From positions 15,147-56,948 of the forward strand of contig NZ_MSXV01000047.1 in the NCBI RefSeq assembly GCF_001945395.1: DNA of 41,802 bases, read 5' to 3'. Shown here piece by piece: positions 33,539 to 41,689 of this stretch (its first letter is position 1; every line of letters begins with the position of its first letter). A program made the position numbers and the translations under genes. A model generated the notes under the pieces. It searched no databases. It was not told the origin of the DNA and worked only from the letters and a program-made list of their open reading frames with translations. This stretch comes from Pseudomonas sp. PA15(2017). GTDB lineage: Bacteria; Pseudomonadota; Gammaproteobacteria; Pseudomonadales; Pseudomonadaceae.

Positions 33539-34390
33539 TTACTCCACCCGCACGCTGGCGGTCATGCCGGCGCTCAATTGCACGTTCTCCGGCATGCCAT
33601 CGAGCTTGATGCGTACCGGGATACGCTGAGCCAGGCGCACCCAGTTGAAGGTCGGTTCGACGTTGGCCAGCAACTGGCCGTCCGGGCTGGCGTTGCGGTC
33701 GGTGATACCGCGGCTGATGCCTTCCACTTCGCCACGGATTTCCTGTTCGCCGCCCATCAACCAGATGTCCACCGGCGCACCGACCTGAATGCGTGGCAGT
33801 TTGGTTTCCTCGAAGTACGCCTGCACGTAGAACGAGCCGGTATCCACCAAAGCCATCACCGCCTGCCCGGCCGTCACGTAGTTGCCCTGAGCCAGCCTCA
33901 GGTTGGTGATCTGGCCGTCACGCGGCGCGCGCACTTCACTGCGCTCCAGATTGAGCTGGGCGATACGCAGATCGGCCTGGGCCTCACGGAACTCGCTGCG
34001 GGCCATCTCGGCGTTGATCTGTGCGTTCTCGCGCAGCTCGGCGCTGATCGCCTGGCTACCCAGGCGCGCACGGCGGGACGCCTCGTGCTCGCGCAGGCTG
34101 AGTTGCTGCTTGCGGATGTCGACCACGGCCTGGGCCTTTTCCACTGCGGCCTGGTAGCGGTCACGGTCGATGGTCATCAACAGGTCGCCAGCCTTGACCT
34201 GCTGATTGTCGCGCACCTTGAGGTCGAGCACCCAGCCGGACACGTCCGGTGCGATGGTCACCACGTCGGCGCGCACCCGGGCATCCCGTGTCCAGGGCGA
34301 ATACATGTAGTACTGCCAGATCCACGAGCCGGCGAGAACCGCCACCGCCACCATGGCCAGGGTGATGCCGACACGAATGGTCGAACGCAT
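33539..34390 (-). CDS. HlyD-family membrane fusion protein (AaeA-like)
   Basis: A 283-residue adaptor with an N-terminal anchor (VGITLAMVAVAVLAGSWIWQYY), a lipoyl-type half (APDVSGWVLDLKVRDNQQVKAGDLLMTID), a shorter coiled-coil hairpin than that of EmrA and a second half (VRAPRDGQITNLRLAQGNYVTAGQ). The pattern and length are those of AaeA, which works with FUSC-type AaeB in aromatic acid export. ATG 34390 follows GGAG. It belongs to the DUF1656-FUSC set upstream, but 249 bases with a dispersed repeat intervene. Confidence 0.9.
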   Translation of the reverse strand: MRSTIRVGITLAMVAVAVLAGSWIWQYYMYSPWTRDARVRADVVTIAPDVSGWVLDLKVRDNQQVKAGDLLMTIDRDRYQAAVEKAQAVVDIRKQQLSLREHEASRRARLGSQAISAELRENAQINAEMARSEFREAQADLRIAQLNLERSEVRAPRDGQITNLRLAQGNYVTAGQAVMALVDTGSFYVQAYFEETKLPRIQVGAPVDIWLMGGEQEIRGEVEGISRGITDRNASPDGQLLANVEPTFNWVRLAQRIPVRIKLDGMPENVQLSAGMTASVRVE

Positions 34391-34481
34391 GTCGCTCTCC
34401 TTAATAGCTCCGCAAAGCTTGTTCAACATCTCGCGAGCTAGAGCCATGCAAGGCGCTAGGTCAGCAACAGCCTCCGGCTGG

Positions 34482-34610
34482 TCAAAGCAGGCGAGAAAGC
34501 GGGTTTACGAGTTTGTAAATGAGCATTACTCGCTGCGCTCGCCCCTTCGGGGCCGCACTGAAGTGCGTTAGCCGCAAGCGACTTGCCGACCCTGTTTTTA
34601 ACGCAGCAGG
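34482..34610 (-). repeat. Dispersed intergenic repeat, long copy
   Basis: On the minus strand the blocks run GCGTTAAAAACAGGGTC, a hairpin-forming centre (CGGCCCCGAAGGGGCG), AATGCTCATTTAC and CGCTTTCTCGCCTG. Compared with 28740-28820 this copy is complete in the centre. It separates the DUF1656 gene from the HlyD gene of one operon. Confidence 0.68.
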
Positions 34611-34639
34611 GCCGACGCGCAGCAGGTGCTGGCAAGCTT

Positions 34640-34843
34640 TCAAGTCGCCAGGACGGCAATCACCGCCGCCAGGACGCAAACGAACAGGGCACAGTCGAAC
34701 AGCGCTTCATGCCAGATCCACTGTGCCAATCCAACGCGCTGCAGCCCCAGGCGCACTAGGCCAGTAAGCAGCAACGCCAATACCGCGTAGGCCGCCATGG
34801 GGCTCAGCAGCACGCCGCCCAACGACCACTCATGTAACCCCAT
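34640..34843 (-). CDS. DUF1656 small membrane protein
   Basis: A 67-residue protein with two membrane segments (AAYAVLALLLTGLVRLGL and ALFDCALFVCVLAAVIAVLA). It matches the DUF1656 family (YdhI/AaeX type), which nearly always lies between a FUSC gene and an HlyD gene in aromatic acid or aryl-polyene exporters. The role is unproven; it may help assemble the pump. Its start overlaps the end of the FUSC gene by 14 bases, so translation is coupled. Confidence 0.88.
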   Translation of the reverse strand: MGLHEWSLGGVLLSPMAAYAVLALLLTGLVRLGLQRVGLAQWIWHEALFDCALFVCVLAAVIAVLAT

Positions 34844-36815
34844 TAGCCTCTCCTCTGAGCTGGCACCAATGGCGCCAGCCGTTCTGCAACTGCAACAGCG
34901 CCGCTTCGGCCAGGCGCTTGTCGATGCTCGGCGTACAGGCGCGTAGGGCTTGCTGCAACTCGGCCACCGGCGCGTTCAGGTCATCCTCGCGGCCCGGCGC
35001 CGGGCCGCGCTCCAGCGCCTCGTCGAGGCGCTCCAGAAAATGTCGCTGCGAACGCGCCAGGCCGGTGTCGGCCTTGGCCAGGCAGGCGCGCAGGTGCAGC
35101 AGCTCGTCACCCAGATCCAGCCCGGCGACACCTTCGTCCCAACGGCTGCGCGCCTGATCCGGGCGCGCCGGGTAGTGCCGCGCCAACTGCAGCAGGCGGT
35201 CGGCCATGCGTCCGCCGAACCAGTTTTCCGCACGGCCCAGGTCGCGGCGCGTCAGCCGGCCGAGGTCGACCAGCATGGCATGCACCAGGCGCCGGCCATG
35301 CCAAACCGGGTTGCGCAGCACGATCACGCGAAACGCCATGACTGCCACGGCCACGCCCATAAGCATGCCCGGCGCCTCGTTGAGGAAGAATTCGACGTTG
35401 TAGCCAACCCCCGGCGCGGGCAGGCAAAGCACGATGAAGTGCAGGCAGAAGGCCGTCGAGGTGGCGGCCACCGCCGGTTTGGCCATGCCCAGCACGCCAA
35501 AGAACAATGGCACGCCGAGCACCATGCAGAGCATCACGAAACCGTCGATCTGCGGCATCAGGATTTGCCCGACGAAGAACGCCACCGGCAGCGCGTAGAG
35601 AATGCCGCGTAAAAACATCATGCCGATCTGCGGCGCCGCCTCCAGTCGCGCGAACAGGCTGCACACCACGCAGGCCAGCAGCATGGCGCCGGTGGCGTGG
35701 GTCCAGCCGGTGGCCAGCCAGAAGCTCGCCAGGGTCAGGAACGCCAGGGCGCTGCGTGAACCGAACACCAGCGCGCTCTGCCAGTCATAGTGCCAGGACA
35801 ACGCCCGTGGCGCATCGGCCGGCGCCCTGCCCTGTTCGACCGCCTGCAGTGCGCGGCTGGCGTCCTCGATACGCATCAGCAGCACGGCCATGCGCTCCAG
35901 GCATAGCTGCTGACCGGCATTGAGTTCATCGTCCGCGGCGGCCTGGCGCAGGCGCTCGATCAATTGGGGTCTGTCCTCGGCATCGTCCTGCAGGCGCTCG
36001 TCCACCTCCTGCAGCCAGGGCGCCACGGCCTCGGCCTCGAGGCTGCTCAATTGCCGCCACTGGCGGGCCACACCACGCGCCAGACGTAGCACACCCAGCA
36101 GGTCGCGGCTGAGCACGCGCAGTGCGATGGCCCGCTGGCGACCGCGCTCGCCCTCGAACCAGGCATGCTCGCGCTGGGCGTCCACGGCGACGATCCGCGA
36201 CAGCGCCTCGAGCAGGCCCTTGCGCGCCTCCTCCTCGCCGGTCAACGCCTGGCGTGCGGCCTTGAGGCCGGTCTGCCAGGCATCGCGGGCCTGCTGCGCC
36301 AACTGGCGCTCGACCCGCTGCGGCCACAGCAGCGCGCTGCTCAAAGTGGCGCAGACGATTCCCAGGCAGATTTCCGTGGAACGGGCGATGGCTTCGTCGA
36401 AGATCACCTGAGGCTTGCCAATGGCCGGCAGGCCGATGATCGCCACCGTGTAGCCGGCCAGCACGAAGGCGTAGGACCAGGCGCTGCGCAACATGGTCGA
36501 TGCAGCCGTGCACAGGCCCAGCCACAGGGCGAAGGCCAGGACGAACAGCAGCGGCATCTGCGCGAACAGCGCCATCATCACCACCGCCATGAAGGTGCCG
36601 ACCAGGGTGCCCAGCGAGCGCGCCAGTCCCTTCTGCACCACCATGCCAGATAGCGGCTGGGCGACGATAAAGGCGGTCATCAGCGCCCACTGCGGCTGCT
36701 CCAGGCCCAGACGCAGGGCGAGCCACAGCGCCAGACCGCCGCCGAGCAGGGTCTTGATCGCAAACTGGAGGGCTTGGGTGCTTGGCGCGACGAACGCCAG
36801 CAGGGAATCACGCAC
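34830..36815 (-). CDS. FUSC-family exporter (AaeB/fusaric acid resistance type)
   Basis: A 661-residue inner-membrane protein with two groups of about five to six membrane segments (residues about 15-165 and 360-510), each followed by a large helical cytoplasmic region, as in the FusC/AaeB family. Such proteins export aromatic acids with an HlyD adaptor. Translation begins at GTG 36815. A 12-base perfect palindrome TTAGCTAGCTAA lies 78 bases upstream and looks like a MarR site, although no marR gene adjoins. Confidence 0.9.
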   Translation of the reverse strand: MRDSLLAFVAPSTQALQFAIKTLLGGGLALWLALRLGLEQPQWALMTAFIVAQPLSGMVVQKGLARSLGTLVGTFMAVVMMALFAQMPLLFVLAFALWLGLCTAASTMLRSAWSYAFVLAGYTVAIIGLPAIGKPQVIFDEAIARSTEICLGIVCATLSSALLWPQRVERQLAQQARDAWQTGLKAARQALTGEEEARKGLLEALSRIVAVDAQREHAWFEGERGRQRAIALRVLSRDLLGVLRLARGVARQWRQLSSLEAEAVAPWLQEVDERLQDDAEDRPQLIERLRQAAADDELNAGQQLCLERMAVLLMRIEDASRALQAVEQGRAPADAPRALSWHYDWQSALVFGSRSALAFLTLASFWLATGWTHATGAMLLACVVCSLFARLEAAPQIGMMFLRGILYALPVAFFVGQILMPQIDGFVMLCMVLGVPLFFGVLGMAKPAVAATSTAFCLHFIVLCLPAPGVGYNVEFFLNEAPGMLMGVAVAVMAFRVIVLRNPVWHGRRLVHAMLVDLGRLTRRDLGRAENWFGGRMADRLLQLARHYPARPDQARSRWDEGVAGLDLGDELLHLRACLAKADTGLARSQRHFLERLDEALERGPAPGREDDLNAPVAELQQALRACTPSIDKRLAEAALLQLQNGWRHWCQLRGEANGVT

Positions 36816-36892
36816 GGTGGTTACCTAAAAGGGTCTCAGCTCTGAACATAGCCGTAGCCAAAGGGTTCCGCCTCCGTGCAGAAGTCAAATTA

Positions 36893-36904
36893 TTAGCTAG
36901 CTAA
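36893..36904. promoter_or_regulatory. Palindromic operator upstream of the FUSC operon
   Basis: TTAGCTAGCTAA is a perfect 12-base palindrome in an AT-rich patch ahead of the FUSC gene, followed by TATAT. Such sites are commonly bound by MarR regulators of aromatic-acid exporters. The regulator is not encoded next to it. Confidence 0.6.
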
Positions 36905-36963
36905 GTATATGCTGTCCAGAGGGTCGCGGCCCTAGCGTATTTCCGTGGTTCGATTACGCGACG

Positions 36964-36988
36964 AAAAAAAGGGCGACCGAAGTCGCCC
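36964..36988 (-). terminator. Intrinsic terminator after the ccoM-like gene
   Basis: On the minus strand GGGCGACTTCGGTCGCCC (a seven-base stem with a UUCG-type tetraloop) is followed by seven T residues, a textbook terminator, 31 bases past the stop at 37019. Confidence 0.92.
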
Positions 36989-37018
36989 CAATGCCTTGCG
37001 TGCTCGTGAATCCGGATT

Positions 37019-37135
37019 TCAGTGCGGTCTTTTCTTGTTCGCATCCTTCCAGATGAAATAGGTGAACCCGGCGCCAAACAGAATCATCAGTCCAACGGTG
37101 CCGATACCGGCGAGAACCACCACATCTAAGAACAT
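37019..37135 (-). CDS. ccoM: CcoM-like small subunit of cbb3-type cytochrome oxidase
   Basis: A 38-residue single-span protein: MFLDVVVLAGIGTVGLMIL, then FGAGFTYFIWKDANKKRPH. The pattern V.AG..TVGLM followed by a FIWKD end matches what I recall of CcoM, a one-helix accessory subunit of Pseudomonas cbb3 oxidases encoded away from ccoNOP. AGGAGG lies just before the ATG, a perfect terminator follows, and an Anr/FNR-type box lies 64 bases upstream, as expected for a low-oxygen oxidase part. The identification rests on this short likeness and its context. Confidence 0.72.
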   Translation of the reverse strand: MFLDVVVLAGIGTVGLMILFGAGFTYFIWKDANKKRPH

Positions 37136-37198
37136 GCTGCCTCCTTGCACCTGCTGCTCGGGTATGGCGCTACGTTAACAGCCACACGCCGCCCGCCA

Positions 37199-37212
37199 TT
37201 GACCCAGGTCAA
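37199..37212 (-). promoter_or_regulatory. Anr/FNR box upstream of the ccoM-like gene
   Basis: TTGAC-CCAG-GTCAA is symmetric and differs from the TTGAT-N4-ATCAA consensus only by one matched base in each half. If centred at -41.5 it places the start of transcription near 37164, with TTAACG in the -10 position. Confidence 0.68.
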
Positions 37213-37368
37213 CGGCAAGGCACGGCGAAGGCAGCGACTGACCTGCATCGACCAGACAGGTCTGGGGCAGCGCAAACGGATACGCAGCGAAGCCGCGTTG
37301 GCGTCTGTTCGCGATCTTTCATGAGTGCGCAAACAGCAGAAATGGCAGGTGGGCAGAGCGCGTCATGG

Positions 37369-37488
37369 GTAGGAGAGGCTTTAGCCACGAGCATGAAGAG
37401 GCAACTACAAGGCAGAAGCGGCCGTTCGCCGATCCACTGTGGGAGCGCGCCATGCGCGCGAAAAATCGCGGGCATGGCCCGCTCCCAC
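37369..37488. repeat. REP cluster
   Basis: A half unit GTAGGAGAGGCTTTAGCC (37369 onward) precedes a full hairpin at 37439-37488, whose arms are GTGGGAGCG and its complement ending GCTCCCAC. Part of it is the exact complement of 4815-4839. It occupies the gap between the ccoM-like gene and the AlkB-like operon, which are on the same strand; I saw no gene between 37136 and 37567. Confidence 0.8.
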
Positions 37489-37567
37489 AGGTACTGCGCC
37501 GATGACCGCTACCGCCACTAAGCCGCCAAAATCGCCGAACCTGGGCTTAAAGATTATGAACAGGCTC

Positions 37568-37729
37568 TTAGCGTTTCTTCGGCTTGTTCTTGGACTTTTT
37601 CTTGCCCTTGGGCAGCGGCAGGGCCTGCTCGAAGGCGTTGCGCATCTCTTCGAGCTTCTTGTCGCGCAGGTCGTGAATGCGCTTGTCGCGCTCGGCGGCG
37701 AAGTCGATCAGTTTCACATCATTGCTCAT
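37568..37729 (-). CDS. Small basic conserved hypothetical protein
   Basis: A 53-residue protein beginning MSNDVKLIDFAAERDKRIHD, charged and helical, and ending in a Lys-rich tail (PKGKKKSKNKPKKR) suited to binding nucleic acid or ribosomes. Its ATG overlaps the AlkB-like stop (ATGA), which fixes the start. I do not know its function; coupling to a nucleic-acid repair enzyme and the basic tail suggest it may act near DNA or RNA. Confidence 0.75.
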   Translation of the reverse strand: MSNDVKLIDFAAERDKRIHDLRDKKLEEMRNAFEQALPLPKGKKKSKNKPKKR

Positions 37730-38343
37730 AGCGGCGTCCGGATCAGACGAAACGTCAGGTTCAGTCGGGGGGCACAAGGCTTGCGCGTCTTGGCCACCTG
37801 ATGCTGCCAATGATGCTGCGTCTGGCCGCTCATGACCAGTAGCGAGCCATGGGCCAGTTGCAGCGAATGCTCGATGCGCGTGCCACCCTTGCGGCGCAGG
37901 TCGAAGCGCCGCTCGCCGCCCAGGCTCAGTGACGCCACCAGCGGCTCGGCGCCCAGCTCGCGCTCGTCGTCGCTGTGCCAGCCCATGGAGTCCTGACCAT
38001 CACGGTAGTAGTTGAGCAGCACACCATTGAGCGGCTGGCCAAGGCTGTCGACCAGGCGCTGGCGGATCTCGGTCAGCAGCGGCGTCCAGGGCAGCGGCTG
38101 GTGGGTCATGCCGGAATAGCGGTACCTGGCTTCGCGGTCGCCATACCAGGCCAGCAGACGCGGCACCGGATGATGACGGCCGAACAGCAGCACCTCAGGT
38201 TGCTGCCAGGGCGTCTCCTCGACCAGCCGCCGCAGCCAGTCATCGGCCGTCGCGGCGGCGAGCCAGTCGGGCTGATAGGTAAGCTCGGCATCGGCAAGTT
38301 GCAGCGCGCCACCGTCGAACAAGCCACCCTGAGCGCCGTCCAT
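37726..38343 (-). CDS. AlkB-like 2-oxoglutarate/Fe(II) dioxygenase
   Basis: A 205-residue enzyme of the AlkB superfamily, which removes methyl groups from damaged nucleic acid bases using iron and 2-oxoglutarate. The iron site is His123-x-Asp125 (MGWHSDDE) with His181 (QHHWQHQV), and the 2-oxoglutarate arginines lie in RLNLTFR (193-199). NYYRDGQDSMGWHSDDE is typical of the ALKBH2/bacterial group-2A proteins rather than of classical E. coli AlkB. ATG 38343 overlaps the stop of the upstream small gene (TGATG), and its own stop overlaps the gene after it. Confidence 0.92.
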   Translation of the reverse strand: MDGAQGGLFDGGALQLADAELTYQPDWLAAATADDWLRRLVEETPWQQPEVLLFGRHHPVPRLLAWYGDREARYRYSGMTHQPLPWTPLLTEIRQRLVDSLGQPLNGVLLNYYRDGQDSMGWHSDDERELGAEPLVASLSLGGERRFDLRRKGGTRIEHSLQLAHGSLLVMSGQTQHHWQHQVAKTRKPCAPRLNLTFRLIRTPL

Positions 38344-38639
38344 CAAACTTCCACGTCCACCCAGAGGCCCTGGCGCGGTAGCTGGTCGATGGCCGGTTCG
38401 TCCGCCTCGTCGACCTCCCCCTCGGCCAGCTCGGCCGCCGAGTAGCCACGTCGCTGCCGACGGCGCTGCTCTTCGCGCAAGCGCTCTTCCACTTCCTGGG
38501 GGTGACGCTTGTCGAGCCCGACCGCGTCCTCCTGAGCCGCCTCGGCGGTCGGCGTCACCGGCGCGATGTCCGGGCGCGGCTTGACCACGTCCTGCTGGGC
38601 GGTAACGGGAATCAGGCTGTGAGGAATCGGCGGCAGCAT
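38343..38639 (-). CDS. Hypothetical charged protein, first gene of the AlkB-like operon
   Basis: A 98-residue protein, with a Pro-rich start (MLPPIPHSLIPVT), a highly charged middle (EVEERLREEQRRRQRRGY, about 48-65), an acidic stretch and a C-terminus LPRQGLWVDVEV. No catalytic motif is visible. The stop codon shares a base with the AlkB-like start. The conserved-looking ends with a variable middle suggest a real gene, common in Pseudomonas. The function is unknown. Confidence 0.78.
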   Translation of the reverse strand: MLPPIPHSLIPVTAQQDVVKPRPDIAPVTPTAEAAQEDAVGLDKRHPQEVEERLREEQRRRQRRGYSAAELAEGEVDEADEPAIDQLPRQGLWVDVEV

Positions 38640-38754
38640 GGATGACCTCTCTTTGCAGCTTTATCGGCCATACGGAGGGCGACTTTATGGCTGCATTACT
38701 ACACTGTCTGACCGGACGCGTGTCGGTAAGTGCCAAAACAGGCGTGATGCGCCT

Positions 38755-38782
38755 TTGGTCAAGCCTGGCACTGCGGTAACAT
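38755..38782 (+). promoter_or_regulatory. Probable sigma-70 promoter of rapA
   Basis: TTGGTC (38755-38760) and TAACAT (38777-38782) are spaced by 16 bases and lie 32 bases before the rapA ATG. They match the -35 and -10 consensus at four of six and four of six positions. Confidence 0.5.
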
Positions 38783-38814
38783 AGCCGGCTTTTTCACAGG
38801 TGGAGACAGGCAGC

Positions 38815-41658
38815 ATGGCGGAGTATCAACCGGGGCAACGCTGGATCAGCGACAGCGAAGCGGAACTGGGCTTGGGCACCATCCTGATGCAGGACGGCCG
38901 CATGCTCACCGTGCTCTACCCTGCCACCGGCGAAACCCGCCAATATGCGGCCCGCAATGCGCCGTTGACGCGCGTGCGCTTCTCGCCGGGCGACGAGATT
39001 ACCCACTTCGAAGGCTGGAAGCTGACCGTGCGCGAAGTCGACGACGTCGATGGTCTGCTGGTCTATCACGGCCTCGACGGCAAGAACCAGGCCGTCACCC
39101 TGCCGGAAACCCAGCTGTCCAACTTCATCCAGTTCCGCCTCGCCAGCGACCGCCTGTTCGCCGGGCAGATCGACCCGCTGCCGTGGTTCTCGCTGCGCTA
39201 CCGCACTCTGGAGTTCACCAGCAAGCAGGTGCAGTCCTCGCTGTGGGGCCTGGGCGGTGTACGCGCCCAACCCATCGCCCACCAGTTGCACATCGCCCGT
39301 GAAGTGGCCGACCGTATCGCCCCTCGGGTATTGCTGGCCGACGAAGTGGGCCTGGGCAAGACCATCGAAGCCGGCCTGGTGATCCACCGCCAGCTGCTTT
39401 CGGGGCGCGCCAATCGCGTGCTGATCCTAGTGCCGGAAAACCTGCAGCACCAGTGGCTGGTGGAAATGCGCCGGCGCTTCAACCTGGAAGTGGCGTTGTT
39501 CGACGCCGAGCGCTTCATCGAAAGCGACGCCAGCAACCCGTTCGAAGACGCGCAACTGGCGCTGGTCGCGCTGGAGTGGCTGTGCGAGGACGAAAAGGCT
39601 CAGGACGCACTGTTCGCCGCCGGCTGGGACCTGATGGTGGTCGACGAAGCCCACCACCTGGTCTGGCACCCGGAAAAGGCCAGCCGCGAGTACAGCCTGG
39701 TCGAGCAACTGGCCGAAGTGATTCCCGGCGTGCTGCTGCTTACCGCCACCCCCGAACAGCTCGGCCAGGACAGCCACTTCGCGCGCCTGCGCCTGCTCGA
39801 TCCGAACCGCTTCCATGACCTGCAAGCCTTCCGCGCCGAAAGCGCCAGCTACAAACCGGTGGCCGAGGCGGTGCAGGAACTGCTCGACCAGGGCCAGCTC
39901 AGCGCCCAGGCTCGTGATGCCATCGGCAGCTTCCTCGGCGATGGCAGCCGCGCCTTGCTGGATGCCGCCGACGGTGGCGACACCGACGCCCGCGCCCGCC
40001 TGGTACGCGAACTGCTCGACCGCCACGGCACCGGTCGCCTGCTGTTCCGCAACACCCGCGCCGCCGTACAAGGCTTCCCGGAGCGCGAGCTGCACGCCTA
40101 CCCGCTGCCGAGCCCGGACGAGTACATGGAGCTGCCGCTGGGCGAGCACGCCGAGCTGTACCCGGAGGTCAGCTATCAGGGCCAGGCCGACATCGAGGAA
40201 GACCAGCGCTGGTGGCGCTTCGACCCGCGTGTCGAGTGGCTGATCGACACCCTGAAGATGCTCAAGAAATTCAAGGTGCTGGTGATCTGCGCCCACGCCG
40301 AGACCGCCATGGACCTGGAAGACGCCCTGCGCGTGCGCTCCGGTATCCCGGCCACGGTGTTCCACGAGGGCATGAGCATCCTCGAGCGTGACCGCGCCGC
40401 TGCCTACTTTGCCGATGAAGAGTTCGGCGCCCAGGTGCTGATCTGTTCGGAAATCGGCTCCGAAGGCCGCAACTTCCAGTTCGCCCATCACCTGGTGCTG
40501 TTCGACCTGCCGGCCCACCCGGACCTGCTCGAGCAGCGCATCGGCCGTCTCGACCGCATCGGCCAGAAGCACAAGATCCAGCTGCACGTGCCGTACATGG
40601 AAAACAGCCCCCAGGAGCGTCTGTTCCAGTGGTACCACCAGGCGCTGAACGCCTTCCTGGCCACTTGCCCGACCGGCAATGCCCTGCAGCACCAGTTCGG
40701 CAGCCGCCTGCTGCCGATGCTGGAAAACGCCGACGACGGCCAGTGGCAGACGCTGATCGACGAAGCCAGCGCCGAGCGCAAGCGCCTGGAAGGCGATTTG
40801 CACGCCGGTCGCGACCGCCTGCTGGAACTCAACTCGGGCGGTGCCGGTGAAGGCGAGGCGCTGGTCGAGGCGATCCTCGAGCAAGACGACCAGTTCGCCC
40901 TGCCGATGTACATGGAGCAACTGTTCGACGCCTTCGGCATCGACAGTGAAGACCATTCCGACAATGCCCTGATCCTGCGCCCCAGCGAGAAGATGCTCGA
41001 TGCCAGCTTCCCGCTCGGCAACGACGAAGGCGTGACCGTCACCTACGACCGCGACCTGGCCCTGTCCCGCGAAGACATGCAGTTCCTCACCTGGGAACAC
41101 CCCATGGTGCAGGGCGGCATGGACCTGGTGCGCTCCGGCTCGATGGGCAACACCTCGGTGGCGCTGATCAAGAACAAGGCGCTCAAGCCCGGTACCGTGC
41201 TGCTGGAGCTGCTGTACGTCAGCGAAGTGGTGGCGCCACGCAAGTTGCAGCTAGGCCGCTACCTGCCGCCTGCCGCATTGCGCTGCTTGCTCGACGGCAA
41301 TTGCAACGACCTGGCGTCGAAGGTCTCCTTCGATACCCTCAACGACCAGCTCGAAGCCGTGCCGCGCGCCAGCGCCAACAAGTTCGTGCAGGCCCAGCGT
41401 GATGCGCTGACACCGAAGATCGCCGCAGGCGAAGCCAAGATCTCGCCGCGCCATGTCGAGCGCGTCACCGAAGCCAAGCGCCGCCTGGCTGCCGAGCTGG
41501 ACGAAGAATTGGCCCGCCTGACTGCCCTGCAAGCGGTCAACCCGAGCGTACGTGACAGCGAATTGGATGCCTTGCGCGAGCAGCGCGAACAGGGCCTGGC
41601 CATGCTCGACAAGGCCGCTCTGCGCCTGGAAGCCATTCGGGTACTGGTCGCGGGTTGA
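38815..41658 (+). CDS. rapA: RNA polymerase-associated ATPase RapA (HepA)
   Basis: A Swi2/Snf2-type ATPase that binds RNA polymerase and recycles it after transcription. Its 947 residues match the family length. The order is an N-terminal Tudor-like region ([17 protein letters not shown]), ATPase lobe 1 with [10 protein letters not shown] (Walker A, about 173-183) and VVDEAHHL (DEAH box at about 277-280), lobe 2 with the helicase motifs [22 protein letters not shown] and [11 protein letters not shown], and the C-terminal RapA region. I chose ATG 38815, with GTGGAG about nine bases upstream; a GTG lies at 38800. It is intact and stands alone. Confidence 0.95.
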   Translation: MAEYQPGQRWISDSEAELGLGTILMQDGRMLTVLYPATGETRQYAARNAPLTRVRFSPGDEITHFEGWKLTVREVDDVDGLLVYHGLDGKNQAVTLPETQLSNFIQFRLASDRLFAGQIDPLPWFSLRYRTLEFTSKQVQSSLWGLGGVRAQPIAHQLHIAREVADRIAPRVLLADEVGLGKTIEAGLVIHRQLLSGRANRVLILVPENLQHQWLVEMRRRFNLEVALFDAERFIESDASNPFEDAQLALVALEWLCEDEKAQDALFAAGWDLMVVDEAHHLVWHPEKASREYSLVEQLAEVIPGVLLLTATPEQLGQDSHFARLRLLDPNRFHDLQAFRAESASYKPVAEAVQELLDQGQLSAQARDAIGSFLGDGSRALLDAADGGDTDARARLVRELLDRHGTGRLLFRNTRAAVQGFPERELHAYPLPSPDEYMELPLGEHAELYPEVSYQGQADIEEDQRWWRFDPRVEWLIDTLKMLKKFKVLVICAHAETAMDLEDALRVRSGIPATVFHEGMSILERDRAAAYFADEEFGAQVLICSEIGSEGRNFQFAHHLVLFDLPAHPDLLEQRIGRLDRIGQKHKIQLHVPYMENSPQERLFQWYHQALNAFLATCPTGNALQHQFGSRLLPMLENADDGQWQTLIDEASAERKRLEGDLHAGRDRLLELNSGGAGEGEALVEAILEQDDQFALPMYMEQLFDAFGIDSEDHSDNALILRPSEKMLDASFPLGNDEGVTVTYDRDLALSREDMQFLTWEHPMVQGGMDLVRSGSMGNTSVALIKNKALKPGTVLLELLYVSEVVAPRKLQLGRYLPPAALRCLLDGNCNDLASKVSFDTLNDQLEAVPRASANKFVQAQRDALTPKIAAGEAKISPRHVERVTEAKRRLAAELDEELARLTALQAVNPSVRDSELDALREQREQGLAMLDKAALRLEAIRVLVAG

Positions 41659-41677
41659 GACGAGTCGCGTGCTACTT

Positions 41678-41689
41678 GTGGGAGCGGGC
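41678..41689. repeat. REP remnant at insertion-sequence junction
   Basis: GTGGGAGCGGGC begins a REP unit like that at 37439, but its other arm is missing and the sequence passes directly into the transposase end, suggesting the element entered a REP sequence. Confidence 0.5.
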
